A DNA stretch of 64,000 nt from Actinoplanes oblitus (GCF_030252345.1 NZ_CP126980.1:8689501-8753500), one strand, 5' to 3'. Counted from the stretch's first letter, positions 8,671-17,650 are shown. The notes: generated from the sequence alone by a model not told the origin. Program-made: numbers and translations.

Positions 8671-8699
8671 GGTGGAATCGGGCCGGTTGGCTTTGTGAA

Positions 8700-8742
8700 T
8701 CAGGCCGTACCGGAGTTTCTCCGGCACGGCCTGACTCGTTTT
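8700..8742 (+). terminator. Rho-independent terminator between the coiled-coil genes
   Basis: A 16-bp stem with one A-C mismatch (8700-8715 with 8719-8734), a TTT loop and then CTCGTTTT. The two DivIVA-like genes are therefore probably transcribed separately. Confidence 0.75.
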
Positions 8743-8864
8743 GGCGCGTAGCCTGGGTTCCACACGGGAGCCCGGTCGGACAATTCGCTACTACCCGCGC
8801 AGTCCCACCCAGCCCGGTGTGTATCGACACGCCGCAGGACTGTGCGTATGTGAGGATGGAGAGC

Positions 8865-10295
8865 ATGTCGCACGGCGGTGAAATCTTCGGCCTTGGCGGA
8901 GACTCGGCCACCGAGCCCAGCTTCGAGACCGCCCTCCGGGGGTATGAGCGGAAGCAGGTCGAGCGGTACGTAGCCCGCGCCGAGAACGAGATCGCCGCCC
9001 TGGCCGCCGAGCGCGAGCAGGCGTATTCGCAGATCCAGGCGATGGCGGCGCAGATCGAGCGGCTCCAGCAGGAGATCACCCAGACCCGCCGCAACTCCGG
9101 CGTGGTGGGCGAGGTCTCGTTCCGGCACCTGGGCCCGCGGGTCGAGCAGATCCTGGCGCTCGCCGAGGAGCAGGCCGAGGCGATCAAGGCGTCGGCCACC
9201 GACGACATCGCCGGCCGGCTCGCCGAGGCGGAACGCATCCGGGCCGAGGCCGAGGCGCACGCGCACGACGCCGTCCGGGACTTCGAGGTGGCCCTGGCCG
9301 CTCGCCGGGCCGAGGAGGAGAAGGTCGACGCCGCCAAGCGGGCGGCCGGGGAGAAAGCCGTCGCCGCCGCCCGGCAGACCGCCGAGCAGATCCGCGAGGA
9401 GAGCGAGGCCATGCTGGCCCGGGCCCGGGCCGAGGCGCAGCACCTGGCCGACACCGCGGCTCAGGAGAGCCAGCGGGCGCGCGCCGAGGTGGACGGCTAC
9501 GTGCAGTCCACCCGGATGCAGGCCGAGCAGGAGGTGAAGGCGCTGTGGGAGAAGACCAACCAGGAGATCGCCACCCGCCGCGCCGACGCCGACCGTGAGC
9601 ACGCCGATCTCAAGGCGGCCGTCGAGCATGAGCTGGCGCTGCGCCGGCACGCGGTGATCGAGGAACTCGGGCAGATGCGCGCCGGTGTCGAGAAACAGTG
9701 CGCCGACCTGCGCAGCGAGGCCGACAAGTACGCGGAGGAGGTGCTCCGCCGCTCCGACGAGCAGGCCACCGCCACTCGCAAGGAGATGGCCAGCCAGCAG
9801 GAGAAGATCGCGCAGGCCGGCCGGGAGCTGGAGGCCGCCCAGGCCAAGGTCGTCGAGGCGGAGCGCCGCCTGGCCACCGCGCAGGAGCAGGCGCTGGCCG
9901 GCGAGCAGGAGACCGAGCGGGTCAAGCAGCGGCTGGCCGAGGTCAGCCAGCAGCTGGAGGCCGAGCTGCAGCGGGTCAGCGAGGCGCAACGAGCCGGCGA
10001 GGCCGCCGAGCGGCATGCCGCCGACGTCCGCCGCCAGGTGCAGCAGGAGGCGAAACGGGTGGCCGAGCTGGCCGCCGCCGCGGTGCTGGCGGCCGCCGCC
10101 TCGCCCGACGAGCCGGAGCCGGACGGCATCCCAGGGCCGGCCACCAAGGTGACCGCCACGGCGGAGGCGCCCCTCAAGGCCGAGCCGCCGGTCAAGGCCG
10201 AGGCCCCGGTCAAGACCGAGCCGCCCGCCAAGGTGAGCGCCTCGGCGAAGGTGACCGTCCCGCAGGCGAGCCGAGTGCCGGCCGACGCGGAATAA
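8865..10295 (+). CDS. DivIVA-like coiled-coil protein, copy 2
   Basis: 476 residues. The DivIVA-type segment FETALRGYERKQVERYV (20-36) is followed by about 380 residues of heptad-rich coiled coil, then a tail of repeated PVKAEA/PVKTEP-like segments (about 415-470) that resembles a flexible linker. It is a paralogue of the preceding gene. The ATG at 8865 is chosen for the GAGG site 9 bases upstream; an in-frame ATG lies at 8856. A cytoskeletal or polar scaffold role is inferred from the family; no enzyme motif is seen. Confidence 0.75.
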   Translation: MSHGGEIFGLGGDSATEPSFETALRGYERKQVERYVARAENEIAALAAEREQAYSQIQAMAAQIERLQQEITQTRRNSGVVGEVSFRHLGPRVEQILALAEEQAEAIKASATDDIAGRLAEAERIRAEAEAHAHDAVRDFEVALAARRAEEEKVDAAKRAAGEKAVAAARQTAEQIREESEAMLARARAEAQHLADTAAQESQRARAEVDGYVQSTRMQAEQEVKALWEKTNQEIATRRADADREHADLKAAVEHELALRRHAVIEELGQMRAGVEKQCADLRSEADKYAEEVLRRSDEQATATRKEMASQQEKIAQAGRELEAAQAKVVEAERRLATAQEQALAGEQETERVKQRLAEVSQQLEAELQRVSEAQRAGEAAERHAADVRRQVQQEAKRVAELAAAAVLAAAASPDEPEPDGIPGPATKVTATAEAPLKAEPPVKAEAPVKTEPPAKVSASAKVTVPQASRVPADAE

Positions 10296-10362
10296 AAGGC
10301 CAGCGGCCGGCTGGCGGCCGGTTGATAACCTCCGGACTTCCCGTCCGCTGTGGAGGTCCCGC

Positions 10363-11481
10363 ATGTCATCGGAACCCGTCGAGGAGCCGGTGGACGCCCC
10401 GGCCACCGAGGACGACACTGCCGAGGAGGGCAGCCGCTTCGGCGCGCCCGGCCGCCCGCTGAACCGGCGCAGCCCGTTCCTGTTCGGCTTCCTGTTCGGG
10501 CTGGGCGTGATCGTGGCGTACGCGCTCTTCCTGGGCATCCGCAACGCGGCCTCGATCCTGGTGCTGATCTTCATCGCGCTGTTCCTGGCGATCGGGCTGC
10601 ACCCGGCGGTGGTCCGGCTGCGCCGCTGGGGCCTGCCGCACGGCCTGGCCGTGACGATCGTCTCGCTGACCGTTGTCGGTCTGCTGGCCGGCGGGATCAT
10701 CGCGCTGATCCCGCCGCTGGTCACCCAGACCACCGAGCTGATCAACAACGCCCCCGAGACGATCGAGAACCTGCGCCGCAGCGAGACGGTCAACGACCTG
10801 GTGCAGCGCTACGACATCGTGAACAAGGTGCAGAGCGCGGTGAACGCGGGCACCATCGGCGGCGCGGTGGGCGGCGTGGTCGGCGGCGCCAAGCTGATCT
10901 TCGGGACGATCTTCAACGTCCTCACCGTGCTGGTGCTGACGATCTACTTCATGGCCTCCTTCGACAGGCTCAAGGAGGCGGGTTACTCGCTGGTCCCGTC
11001 GTCGCGCCGGGCCCGGGTGCGGCTGCTCACCGACGAGATCCTGACCAAGGTGGGCGCGTACATGGTGGGCGCCATCGCGATCGCCATCCTGGCCGGGCTG
11101 AGCACCTTCGTGCTGGCCATGCTGCTGGACCTGCCGTACCCGTTCGCCCTCGCGGTGGTGGTCGCGGTCTGCGACCTGATCCCGCAGATCGGCGCGACCA
11201 TCGGCGCGGTCATCGTCAGCCTGGTCGGCCTGGCCTCCTCGGTGCCCGACGGCATCGTCTGCATCGTGTTCTTCATCGTCTACCAGCAGATCGAGAACTA
11301 CCTGATCTACCCGAACGTGATGCGCCGCTCGGTCAAGGTCAGCGATGTGGCCGCGGTGGTCGCCGCCCTGCTCGGCGTGGCCCTGTTCGGCGTGGTCGGC
11401 GCGCTGGTCGCCATCCCGATGGTCGCCGCCGTCCAGCTGATCATGCGAGAGGTCCTGGTCCCCAGCATGGACCAGCGTTGA
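10363..11481 (+). CDS. AI-2E family transporter (PerM/YdiK-like membrane protein)
   Basis: 372 residues. A cytoplasmic acidic N-terminus (1-35) precedes paired membrane helices (about 38-80), a helix near 92-118, an extended soluble segment (120-165), and a block of helices to 365. PYPFALAVVVAVCDLIPQIG and FFIVYQQIENYLIYPNVM are conserved signatures of the AI-2E exporter family. Members export small molecules or ions by proton or sodium coupling; the substrate here is not predictable. A GGAGG site sits 8 bases before the ATG. It converges on the hydrolase gene across a repeat-filled spacer. Confidence 0.88.
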   Translation: MSSEPVEEPVDAPATEDDTAEEGSRFGAPGRPLNRRSPFLFGFLFGLGVIVAYALFLGIRNAASILVLIFIALFLAIGLHPAVVRLRRWGLPHGLAVTIVSLTVVGLLAGGIIALIPPLVTQTTELINNAPETIENLRRSETVNDLVQRYDIVNKVQSAVNAGTIGGAVGGVVGGAKLIFGTIFNVLTVLVLTIYFMASFDRLKEAGYSLVPSSRRARVRLLTDEILTKVGAYMVGAIAIAILAGLSTFVLAMLLDLPYPFALAVVVAVCDLIPQIGATIGAVIVSLVGLASSVPDGIVCIVFFIVYQQIENYLIYPNVMRRSVKVSDVAAVVAALLGVALFGVVGALVAIPMVAAVQLIMREVLVPSMDQR

Positions 11482-12061
11482 TTCATTTTCGGTACGCCCG
11501 CGGCACGCCCCGAGTCTGGTGACGGGTCCACCCCTCACCCCGCCAGCCCGGCCTGATGCCCGAGCGGCGGAGACCACCGTCACGCCCAGCCCAGCAGCGC
11601 GGCTGGCCGTGACGGTGGTCTCCGAGCCCGCGACACCACCACCAGCACCAGCCCAGCACACCCGGCTGGCCGTCACGGTGGCCTCCCCGCCCACGACACC
11701 ACCACCAGCACCAGCCCAGCACACCCGGCTGGCCGTCACGGTGGCCTCCCCGCCCACGACACCACCACCAGCACCAGCCCAGCACACCCGGCTGGCCGTC
11801 ACGGTGGCCTCCCCGCCCACGACACCACCACCAGCACCAGCCCAGCACACGCGGCTGGCCGTGACGGTGGTCTCCGCGCCCACGACACCACCACCAGCAC
11901 CAGCCCAGCAGACAGGGCTGGGCGTGACGGTGGTGTCCCTGGTTCGGACAGCACCATGACGGCCAGCCGCGGGACAGCGGGCTGGGCAGGGGCGTTGCCA
12001 GGGTTCGGGGGGCACGGACGCGCGGGCGGGACCGGCGAGTGCCGGGTCGCCTCGCGCGGGG
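11482..12061. other. Convergent spacer filled by a minisatellite
   Basis: 580 bases separate the AI-2E gene from the oppositely oriented hydrolase gene. More than half is the 63-base array. No credible gene is seen; a long frame across the array encodes only Thr/Pro/Ala repeats. No U-rich terminator is evident. Confidence 0.7.
11601..11937. repeat. 63-bp tandem array B (5.3 copies), flanked by an inverted repeat
   Basis: Units start at 11601, 11664, 11727, 11790 and 11853, with a partial sixth at 11916. Each begins GGCTGGCCGT(C/G)ACGGTGG and carries ACACCACCACCAGCACCAGC. The left flank (11573-11592) is the exact reverse complement of 11915-11934 over 20 bases. The unit is related to the array at 3900-4060. 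Confidence 0.9.
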
Positions 12062-12865
12062 TCAGTTCTGGAGGGGCTTGGGGACGTCGACGTCGGCGAA
12101 CGCGGCGACCGTGCGATCGGCGTAGGCGTTCATGTCGCCGGTCTCCATCGGGCCGTCCCAGGTGCGCGGCAGCGGGGTCGGCACCCCCGGCGCGACCCGG
12201 CGGACGACCTCGTCGAGCACCTTCTCCGCGTCGCCGACCCAGAGGTGCTTGGCGCCGGCCATCGGGACCACCTCGGCCTGCGGGATCGCGGCGAACCGCT
12301 CGGCGGCCTCGGCCGGGCGCAGGTAGTCGTCGAACTCCGGGATCAGGGCGGTCACCGGCTTGCCGTCGGCGGCCCAGGCGGCCAGGTGCTCCGGGCGGGA
12401 GAAGCGCAGCGGCGGGGAGAGCAGGACGGCGCCGGTCACCACGGGGTCGAGGCCGTACATCAGGGTGAGGTCGGTGCCGAACGACCAGCCGAGCAGCCAG
12501 ATGTCGGGCAGGTCGGCGAACTCCGCGTACTCGATGGCGGCGGCCACGTCGTAGCGCTCGTCGACGCCGGCCGAGAAGGCGCCGCCGCTGGTGCCCCGGA
12601 CGCTGCCGGTGCCGCGGGTGTTGAAGCGCAGCACGGCCAGCCCGGCCAGCGCGGGGAGCCGCCAGGCCGCCTTGCGGTAGACGTGGCTGTCCATCATCCC
12701 GCCGTGGGTGGGCAGCGGGTGCAGGCAGACGAGGGTGGCCACCGGCGCGCGGTCCAGCGGCACGGCCAGCTCACCGACCAGGGTGATCCCGTCGGCGGTG
12801 TGCAGCTCGATGTCCTCCCGTTTCGCGGGGAGGATCGAGTTGGCCCGGATCTGGTTGCTCGGCAT
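12062..12865 (-). CDS. Alpha/beta hydrolase
   Basis: 267 residues with an alpha/beta-hydrolase fold. The oxyanion strand reads LVCLHPLPTHGG (45-56), the nucleophile Ser128 is in GWSFGTD, and His207 in GAKHLWVG is the probable catalytic base. The family covers esterases and serine peptidases; the HPLPTHGGMM form is common in actinobacterial proteins of unknown substrate. It lies 43 bases downstream of the small gene at 12909 on the same strand and may be co-transcribed. CATCCT six bases before the ATG is a weak promoter candidate. Confidence 0.82.
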   Translation of the reverse strand: MPSNQIRANSILPAKREDIELHTADGITLVGELAVPLDRAPVATLVCLHPLPTHGGMMDSHVYRKAAWRLPALAGLAVLRFNTRGTGSVRGTSGGAFSAGVDERYDVAAAIEYAEFADLPDIWLLGWSFGTDLTLMYGLDPVVTGAVLLSPPLRFSRPEHLAAWAADGKPVTALIPEFDDYLRPAEAAERFAAIPQAEVVPMAGAKHLWVGDAEKVLDEVVRRVAPGVPTPLPRTWDGPMETGDMNAYADRTVAAFADVDVPKPLQN

Positions 12866-12908
12866 GAGAAGAGGATGCCCTCATTCCGTCACGGGGTGGT
12901 GGGCGGGT

Positions 12909-13238
12909 TCACCCATAGCGCGGGGCGTTACGCGAGCGCTCCACGCCGGGGCCGCGGCGCTCCCGGGCACGCCAGCAACCGGTGTGCCAGTGGCGGCGGT
13001 CGGCGCCGTCGCCGAAGTCGCCGGCCGGCCACGCCACCACGTGCGCGACACCGGGGCGGATGTCCTGCAGGCAACCGGGGCACCGGTACGTCTTGAGGGC
13101 CGCCGCGCCGAAGATGTTGCGCACCAGCCACTCGCCGTCCTGCCACTGCTGGACGCGCTGCTCGGTGATGCCCGGACGGTCCCGGGGCGGCTCGTCGTCA
13201 ACCGGGGGACGGCGGGGGCGATTGCGGCGGGGGCTCAC
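12909..13238 (-). CDS. Small conserved actinobacterial protein with a putative zinc site
   Basis: 109 residues with an Arg/Pro-rich basic N-terminus. The central part has CPGC (Cys53, Cys56), His66, then RRHWHTGCW with His83, His85 and Cys88. This spacing could hold a zinc ion. Homologues are widespread in actinobacteria and are often labelled ATP/GTP-binding protein, but I see no P-loop, so that label is not supported. The function is unknown. The GTG start lies 7 bases after a TACTCT box, which suggests a leaderless message. Confidence 0.72.
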   Translation of the reverse strand: MSPRRNRPRRPPVDDEPPRDRPGITEQRVQQWQDGEWLVRNIFGAAALKTYRCPGCLQDIRPGVAHVVAWPAGDFGDGADRRHWHTGCWRARERRGPGVERSRNAPRYG

Positions 13239-13245
13239 AAGGTTA

Positions 13246-13251
13246 AGAGTA
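13246..13251 (-). promoter_or_regulatory. -10 box of the zinc-site protein gene
   Basis: TACTCT (minus strand) ends 7 bases before the GTG at 13238. The region overlaps the divergent promoter of the aldehyde dehydrogenase gene. Confidence 0.45.
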
Positions 13252-13255
13252 CGTA

Positions 13256-13285
13256 GTGACTCATCGGTAACATTGCGCCTAGACT
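13256..13285 (+). promoter_or_regulatory. Aldehyde dehydrogenase promoter, probably leaderless
   Basis: GTGACT (13256-13261), an 18-base spacer, TAGACT (13280-13285), then 6 bases to the ATG at 13292. Confidence 0.5.
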
Positions 13286-13291
13286 CCGGAC

Positions 13292-14785
13292 ATGACGGCG
13301 ACTCACGTTCCCGGCCTGCCCGTGATCGAGGACGGCCAGCTGATCTCCACGAACCCGGCCACCGGCGCGGAAGCGGGCCGGGTGCCCACCGCCGACGAGA
13401 AAGCGGTGCTCGCCGCCGTCGAGCGTGCCCAGGTGGCCGCCGCCTGGTGGCAGGGCCTCGGCTGGGAGGGGCGCAAGACCCGGCTGCTGCGCTGGCGCAC
13501 CCTGCTGGTCGAGCGGATCCAGGAGCTGGCCGAGCTGACCCAGCGGGAGAGCGGGAAGCCCCTCAACGACGGCATCATCGAGATCACCGCCGCCGTCGAG
13601 CACCTGGACTGGGCGGCCCGCCACGCCAAGAAGGTGCTCGGCCCGCGCCGGATGCGCACCCGGCTGCTGCTCGCCGAGCACGTCGGTCACCTCGAGTACC
13701 AGCCGTACGGCGTGGTCGGCGTGATCGGCCCGTGGAACTACCCGATCGTCACCCCGATCGGCCCGATCTCCGGCGCCCTGGCGGCCGGCAACGCGGTCGT
13801 CTTCAAGCCCAGCGAGTACACGCCCGTCGTCGGCCAGTGGCTGGTGGACTCGTTCGCCGAGATCGTCCCGGAGCACCCGGTGCTGCAGGCGGTGCACGGG
13901 CTGGGCGACGTCGGCGGCGCGCTGTGCCGCTCCGGCGTCGGCAAGGTGAGCTTCACCGGCTCCACCGCCACCGGCAAGAAGGTGATGGCCGCCTGCGCGG
14001 AGAACCTCGTACCGGTGGTGATCGAGGCGGGCGGCAAGGACGCGCTGATCGTGGACGCCGACGCGGACGTCACGGCGGCCGCCGAGGCGGCGGTCTGGGG
14101 CTCGATGACCAACGCCGGGCAGACCTGCATCGGCATCGAGCGGGTCTACGCGGTCGATCCGGTCTACGACAAGTTCGTCGAGGCGGTGGTGGAGAAGGCC
14201 GGGAAGCTGCGCACCGGCGAGGAGATCGGCCCGATCACCATGCCCAAGCAGCTGGACATCATCCGCGACCACATCGAGGACGCGCTGGCCAAGGGCGGCC
14301 GGGCGGTGCTCGGCGGTGCCGATGCCGTGCGGGCGCCCTACGTGGCGCCGACCGTGCTGGTGGACGTGCCGGCCGACTCGTCGGAGATCCGCGAGGAGAC
14401 GTTCGGGCCGACGCTGACCATCACCCGGGTGCGCGACGCGGACGAGGCGGTGCGCAAGGCCAACGACACGCCGTACGGGCTGGGCGGCTCGGTCTTCGGG
14501 AAGAAGAACGCGATCCGGATCGCCCGCCGGCTGCGGTCCGGCATGGTCGCGGTGAACGGCACGCTGACCTTCGTCGGGATGGGCAACCTGCCGTTCGGCG
14601 GGGTCGGCGAGTCCGGCTTCGGCCGGATCCACGGCGAGGACGGCCTGCGCGAGTTCGCCAGGGCCAAGGCGATCACCGTACGCCGGGCGAGGTCGCTGCT
14701 CCCGGCCATGACCTTCGAGCGCACCCCGGCCCAGGTCCAGCAGATCGTCAAGGCCCTGCGCCTGCTCTACGGCCGTAAACCGTAG
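13292..14785 (+). CDS. NAD(P)-dependent aldehyde dehydrogenase
   Basis: 497 residues, the usual length. The catalytic Cys279 lies in NAGQTCIG and the general base Glu245 in VIEAGGKD. The Rossmann motif FTGSTATGKK is at 221-230, and the family signature GPWNYP at 146-151. It oxidises an aldehyde to its acid; succinate-semialdehyde and medium-chain aldehydes are common family substrates but none can be fixed here. The start is set by the promoter six bases upstream. The stop codon overlaps the -10 box of the next gene. Confidence 0.92.
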   Translation: MTATHVPGLPVIEDGQLISTNPATGAEAGRVPTADEKAVLAAVERAQVAAAWWQGLGWEGRKTRLLRWRTLLVERIQELAELTQRESGKPLNDGIIEITAAVEHLDWAARHAKKVLGPRRMRTRLLLAEHVGHLEYQPYGVVGVIGPWNYPIVTPIGPISGALAAGNAVVFKPSEYTPVVGQWLVDSFAEIVPEHPVLQAVHGLGDVGGALCRSGVGKVSFTGSTATGKKVMAACAENLVPVVIEAGGKDALIVDADADVTAAAEAAVWGSMTNAGQTCIGIERVYAVDPVYDKFVEAVVEKAGKLRTGEEIGPITMPKQLDIIRDHIEDALAKGGRAVLGGADAVRAPYVAPTVLVDVPADSSEIREETFGPTLTITRVRDADEAVRKANDTPYGLGGSVFGKKNAIRIARRLRSGMVAVNGTLTFVGMGNLPFGGVGESGFGRIHGEDGLREFARAKAITVRRARSLLPAMTFERTPAQVQQIVKALRLLYGRKP

Positions 14786-14788
14786 GCT
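14783..14788 (+). promoter_or_regulatory. -10 box of the ABC ATPase gene, overlapping a stop codon
   Basis: TAGGCT begins with the TAG stop codon of the aldehyde dehydrogenase gene. Six bases follow to GTG at 14795, which predicts a leaderless transcript. Confidence 0.45.
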
Positions 14789-14794
14789 GTGCGG

Positions 14795-15451
14795 GTGGCC
14801 GACCACCCCGCGGTTGAGGTAAGCGATCTCACGGTGAGCTACGGCTCGACACCGGTGCTGGCCGGTGTCGAGCTGACCGTCCCGGCCGGCGCCGGCGTCT
14901 GCGTGACCGGCGAGAACGGCATCGGCAAGTCCACCCTGCTGCGCTGCGTCAGCGGCCTGCAACGCGCCGACTCCGGCCGGATCCGGGTGTTCGGCGGCAC
15001 GCCCGGCGGCGGCCCCGAGTTCTGGGCCGCCGTGGTCACCACGGTGGAGCCACCGACCTGGTACCCGGGGCTGACCACCAGGGAGCACGCCGAGCTGATC
15101 TGCCGCGCGCACGGGCAGGACCCGGACGAGGCCGGGGTCGGCGAGGCGCTGGAGCGCTTCGGCCTGGCCGGGCACGCGGACGCCATCCCGCCGTCGCTCT
15201 CCTCCGGACAGAAGCAGCGGCTCACCCTGGCGATGGCGCTGCTGCGGCCGAGCGCGCTGCTGATCCTGGACGAGCCGGAGCAGCGCCTCGACCCGGAGGG
15301 CCGGATCGCGGTGGCCGAGATGCTCGCCGACTACCTGCGCGGCGGCGGATCGCTGCTGATGGCCAGTCACGACGACAAGTTCGCGGTGGCCTCCGGCGCG
15401 GAGCTGACCACGATGACGGCACTCGTCGCCACCGCGCCGGACCCGTCATGA
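14795..15451 (+). CDS. ABC transporter ATP-binding protein
   Basis: 218 residues with a complete nucleotide-binding domain: Walker A GENGIGKST (39-47), signature LSSGQKQR (135-142), Walker B LLILDEP (155-161) and switch His192. The Q-loop position reads VTTVEPP, with Glu where Gln is usual. The next gene overlaps by four bases (ATGA) and encodes a polytopic membrane protein, so the two form one export or efflux unit. An in-frame GTG at 14789 is the alternative start; 14795 fits the leaderless promoter. Confidence 0.87.
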   Translation: MADHPAVEVSDLTVSYGSTPVLAGVELTVPAGAGVCVTGENGIGKSTLLRCVSGLQRADSGRIRVFGGTPGGGPEFWAAVVTTVEPPTWYPGLTTREHAELICRAHGQDPDEAGVGEALERFGLAGHADAIPPSLSSGQKQRLTLAMALLRPSALLILDEPEQRLDPEGRIAVAEMLADYLRGGGSLLMASHDDKFAVASGAELTTMTALVATAPDPS

Positions 15452-16938
15452 CCACCGTGATACCGCTGCGCCCGGTCCGCCGCTGGATCCACCGGCGGCA
15501 GGTGTCGCATCGGGAACGCGGCGCCACACTGGGCAACCTCTACTTCGCCGTGCTGCTCGGCGCGGTGCTCGGCGCGATGCTGCACAAGCAGCTCGCCAAG
15601 ATCTTCTGGCCGCCGGTGGCCGACCTCGGCGCGCTGCCGGCCCTCGCGCTGGCGCTACTGGGCGCCGGCTTCCTGCTGCTGGCGCTGCGCGCGATCGGCC
15701 CGGTGACGCTCGGCCGGCCGGCCGCGTACTTCCTGCTCACCGCGCCGGTCAGCCGGCGCCGCCTGCTGCTGCCGTCGCTGCGCCTGGCGGCGGCCGGGGT
15801 GGCGGTCGCCGCCGCGCTGCTGGCCACCGGGATCGCCGGGCACGCCGCGCCGCACGACCGCGCGCCGGCCCTCATCCTCGGCGGTGCGCTGCTCGGGATC
15901 GGGTTGCTGCTGGTCACGGTGGTGGCGCAACGGGTGCGGGGCTGGGCGACGGCCGTCGACCTGCTGGCGAAACTCGCGCTCGTGGCGGGCCTGGGGCTGC
16001 TGGTGGCCGACACGATCGGCGTCGCCCACGCGGCCCCGCCGGGCGCGTGGCCGTCGAGGCCGGCGCTGCTCACGGTCGCGGCGACGCTCGCGGTGGTGGT
16101 CACGGCGGGGACGGCGCTGATCGTACGCGAGTTGGCTCTGACCCCGGCCGATCGCGTCCTGGACGCCGCGAAGCTCACCGGAACCCTCTTCGACAGCGCG
16201 TTCGGTGTGGAACCGTCCTTCCTCACCGACATGGTGGAACGGCGCTACTGGTCGCACCGGCGGCTGACCACCGCCCGACCGCCGGCCCGCCTCCCGGTGC
16301 TGACCGGGCAGGACTTCCTGATGGCCCGCCGTCGGCTGCCCCGGCTGCTCTGGCTGCTGGCCGCGACCCCGGTCCCGCTGCTGCTCGCCGGGGCGCCGGC
16401 CTGGGTCACCGCCGTCGCGCTGCCGCTCGGCGCGATGGCCGCCGGGCGCACCACGACCGGCACGGTGAACACCGACTCCGGCAATCCGGTGCTGTCCCGG
16501 CTGCTCGGGATCGGCTCCCGGCAGGCGCTGCTGCAGCGGCTCTGGATCCCGGGCGGGCTGGCGTTCCTCTGGTCCCTGACCGCCCTGCTCCTGCTGCAGT
16601 TCGCCGGGAAGCTGCCGCCCGGGCAGTGGTGGGTGCTCAGCCTGCCGCTCGGTGTCGCCGGCGGGGTGGCCGCGGTGCGCCGGGCCCGGTCCGGGTTCGT
16701 CCGCAACGATCTGCTGCCGCTGGACACCCCGATGGGCACGGTGTCCACCGGCCCACTGGTGTACGCGTTCGCCGGCCCGGACGCCCTGATCCTCGCCGTC
16801 CCGACAGTGGTCGGGCTGATCCAGGGCGCGCCGCTGAGCCTCACGCTGGTCGTCTTCCAGTACGCGCTGGCCCTGATCGGCACCCGCGCCTACCTGGTCG
16901 CCACCACCGACCCGGACCGCGTCGAGTTGAAGCCCTAG
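15448..16938 (+). CDS. Polytopic membrane protein, ABC permease partner (DUF6297-like)
   Basis: 496 residues with about ten hydrophobic segments, beginning near 28-45, 62-82 and 108-128 after a basic cytoplasmic N-terminus ([15 protein letters not shown]). No solute-binding or ATPase motif is present. Its start overlaps the ABC ATPase stop by four bases, which indicates translational coupling and makes it the likely membrane half of the transporter. Proteins of this layout in actinomycetes are grouped as DUF6297; that assignment is from memory. The stop codon overlaps the nucS stop in a shared CTAG. Confidence 0.75.
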   Translation: MTTVIPLRPVRRWIHRRQVSHRERGATLGNLYFAVLLGAVLGAMLHKQLAKIFWPPVADLGALPALALALLGAGFLLLALRAIGPVTLGRPAAYFLLTAPVSRRRLLLPSLRLAAAGVAVAAALLATGIAGHAAPHDRAPALILGGALLGIGLLLVTVVAQRVRGWATAVDLLAKLALVAGLGLLVADTIGVAHAAPPGAWPSRPALLTVAATLAVVVTAGTALIVRELALTPADRVLDAAKLTGTLFDSAFGVEPSFLTDMVERRYWSHRRLTTARPPARLPVLTGQDFLMARRRLPRLLWLLAATPVPLLLAGAPAWVTAVALPLGAMAAGRTTTGTVNTDSGNPVLSRLLGIGSRQALLQRLWIPGGLAFLWSLTALLLLQFAGKLPPGQWWVLSLPLGVAGGVAAVRRARSGFVRNDLLPLDTPMGTVSTGPLVYAFAGPDALILAVPTVVGLIQGAPLSLTLVVFQYALALIGTRAYLVATTDPDRVELKP

Positions 16939-17594
16939 AAGAGCGTGAGCTCGTCGCGCTCCATGCCGCGCAGCTTGTCGTAGTCGACGACCACGCAGCG
17001 GATCCCGCGGTCGGTGGCCAGCACCCGGGCCTGCGGCTTGATCTCCTGAGCCGCGAAGACGCCCTTGACCGGGGCGAGCAGCGGATCCCGGTTCATCAGT
17101 TCGAGGTACCGGGTGAGCTGCTCGACGCCGTCGATCTCGCCGCGGCGCTTCACCTCGACGGCCACCGAGCCGCCCTCGGCGTCCTTGAGGAGCAGGTCGA
17201 CCGGGCCGATGGCGGTCATGAACTCGCGCCGCACCAGGGTGTGCCCGGCGCCGAAGGTCTCCGGGTGCTCGGCCAGCAGCTCCTGCAGGTGCGCCTCGAC
17301 GCCGTCCTTGCGCAGGCCGGGGTCGACGCCCAGCTCGTAGGAGTAGTCCTGGAAGACCTCCTCCAGGGTGATCCGCAGCTCCTCGCCGGCCTTGTTCACC
17401 ACTTTCCAGACGCCCTCCGACTCCTGCAGCTTGCAGGGCGGACTCATCCAGTTCAGCGGCTTGTAGGCACGGTCGTCGGCGTGGATCGACACCGAGCCGT
17501 CGGCCTTGACCATGAGCAGCCGGGTGGCGAGCGGGAGATGAGCGGAGAGCCGTCCGACGTAGTCGACGGAGCATTTCGCGATGACCAGACGCAC
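16935..17594 (-). CDS. nucS: Mismatch-specific endonuclease NucS (EndoMS)
   Basis: 219 residues. The N-terminal half is the dimerisation and DNA-binding domain; the C-terminal RecB-like nuclease domain has Asp133 (GPVDLLLKD) and the EVK motif Glu147-Lys149. The extreme C-terminus DELTLF resembles the beta-clamp-binding peptide described in actinobacterial NucS. It gives non-canonical mismatch repair in bacteria that lack MutS/MutL. The GTG start follows a TAGTGT box by six bases. It converges with the permease gene and shares its CTAG stop. Confidence 0.93.
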   Translation of the reverse strand: MRLVIAKCSVDYVGRLSAHLPLATRLLMVKADGSVSIHADDRAYKPLNWMSPPCKLQESEGVWKVVNKAGEELRITLEEVFQDYSYELGVDPGLRKDGVEAHLQELLAEHPETFGAGHTLVRREFMTAIGPVDLLLKDAEGGSVAVEVKRRGEIDGVEQLTRYLELMNRDPLLAPVKGVFAAQEIKPQARVLATDRGIRCVVVDYDKLRGMERDELTLF

Positions 17595-17600
17595 CGGGGA

Positions 17601-17606
17601 ACACTA
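17601..17606 (-). promoter_or_regulatory. -10 box of nucS, probably leaderless
   Basis: TAGTGT (minus strand), six bases, then the GTG start at 17594. Confidence 0.45.
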
Positions 17607-17650
17607 CCTGACGTTCTTCCCCGCGGTTTCCCCCCCGCGGGGACGGCGCG

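Noticed and set aside
3900..11937. CRISPR array
   Set aside because: The repeats are contiguous, with no unique spacers, and no cas genes are present.
11519..11959. Open frame of Thr/Pro/Ala repeats across the 63-bp array
   Set aside because: It is the same effect as in the other array; all three frames on one strand stay nearly open, and the flanking genes are convergent.
12909..13238. ATP/GTP-binding function for the small protein
   Set aside because: No P-loop or other nucleotide motif is visible; the label seems inherited from databases.
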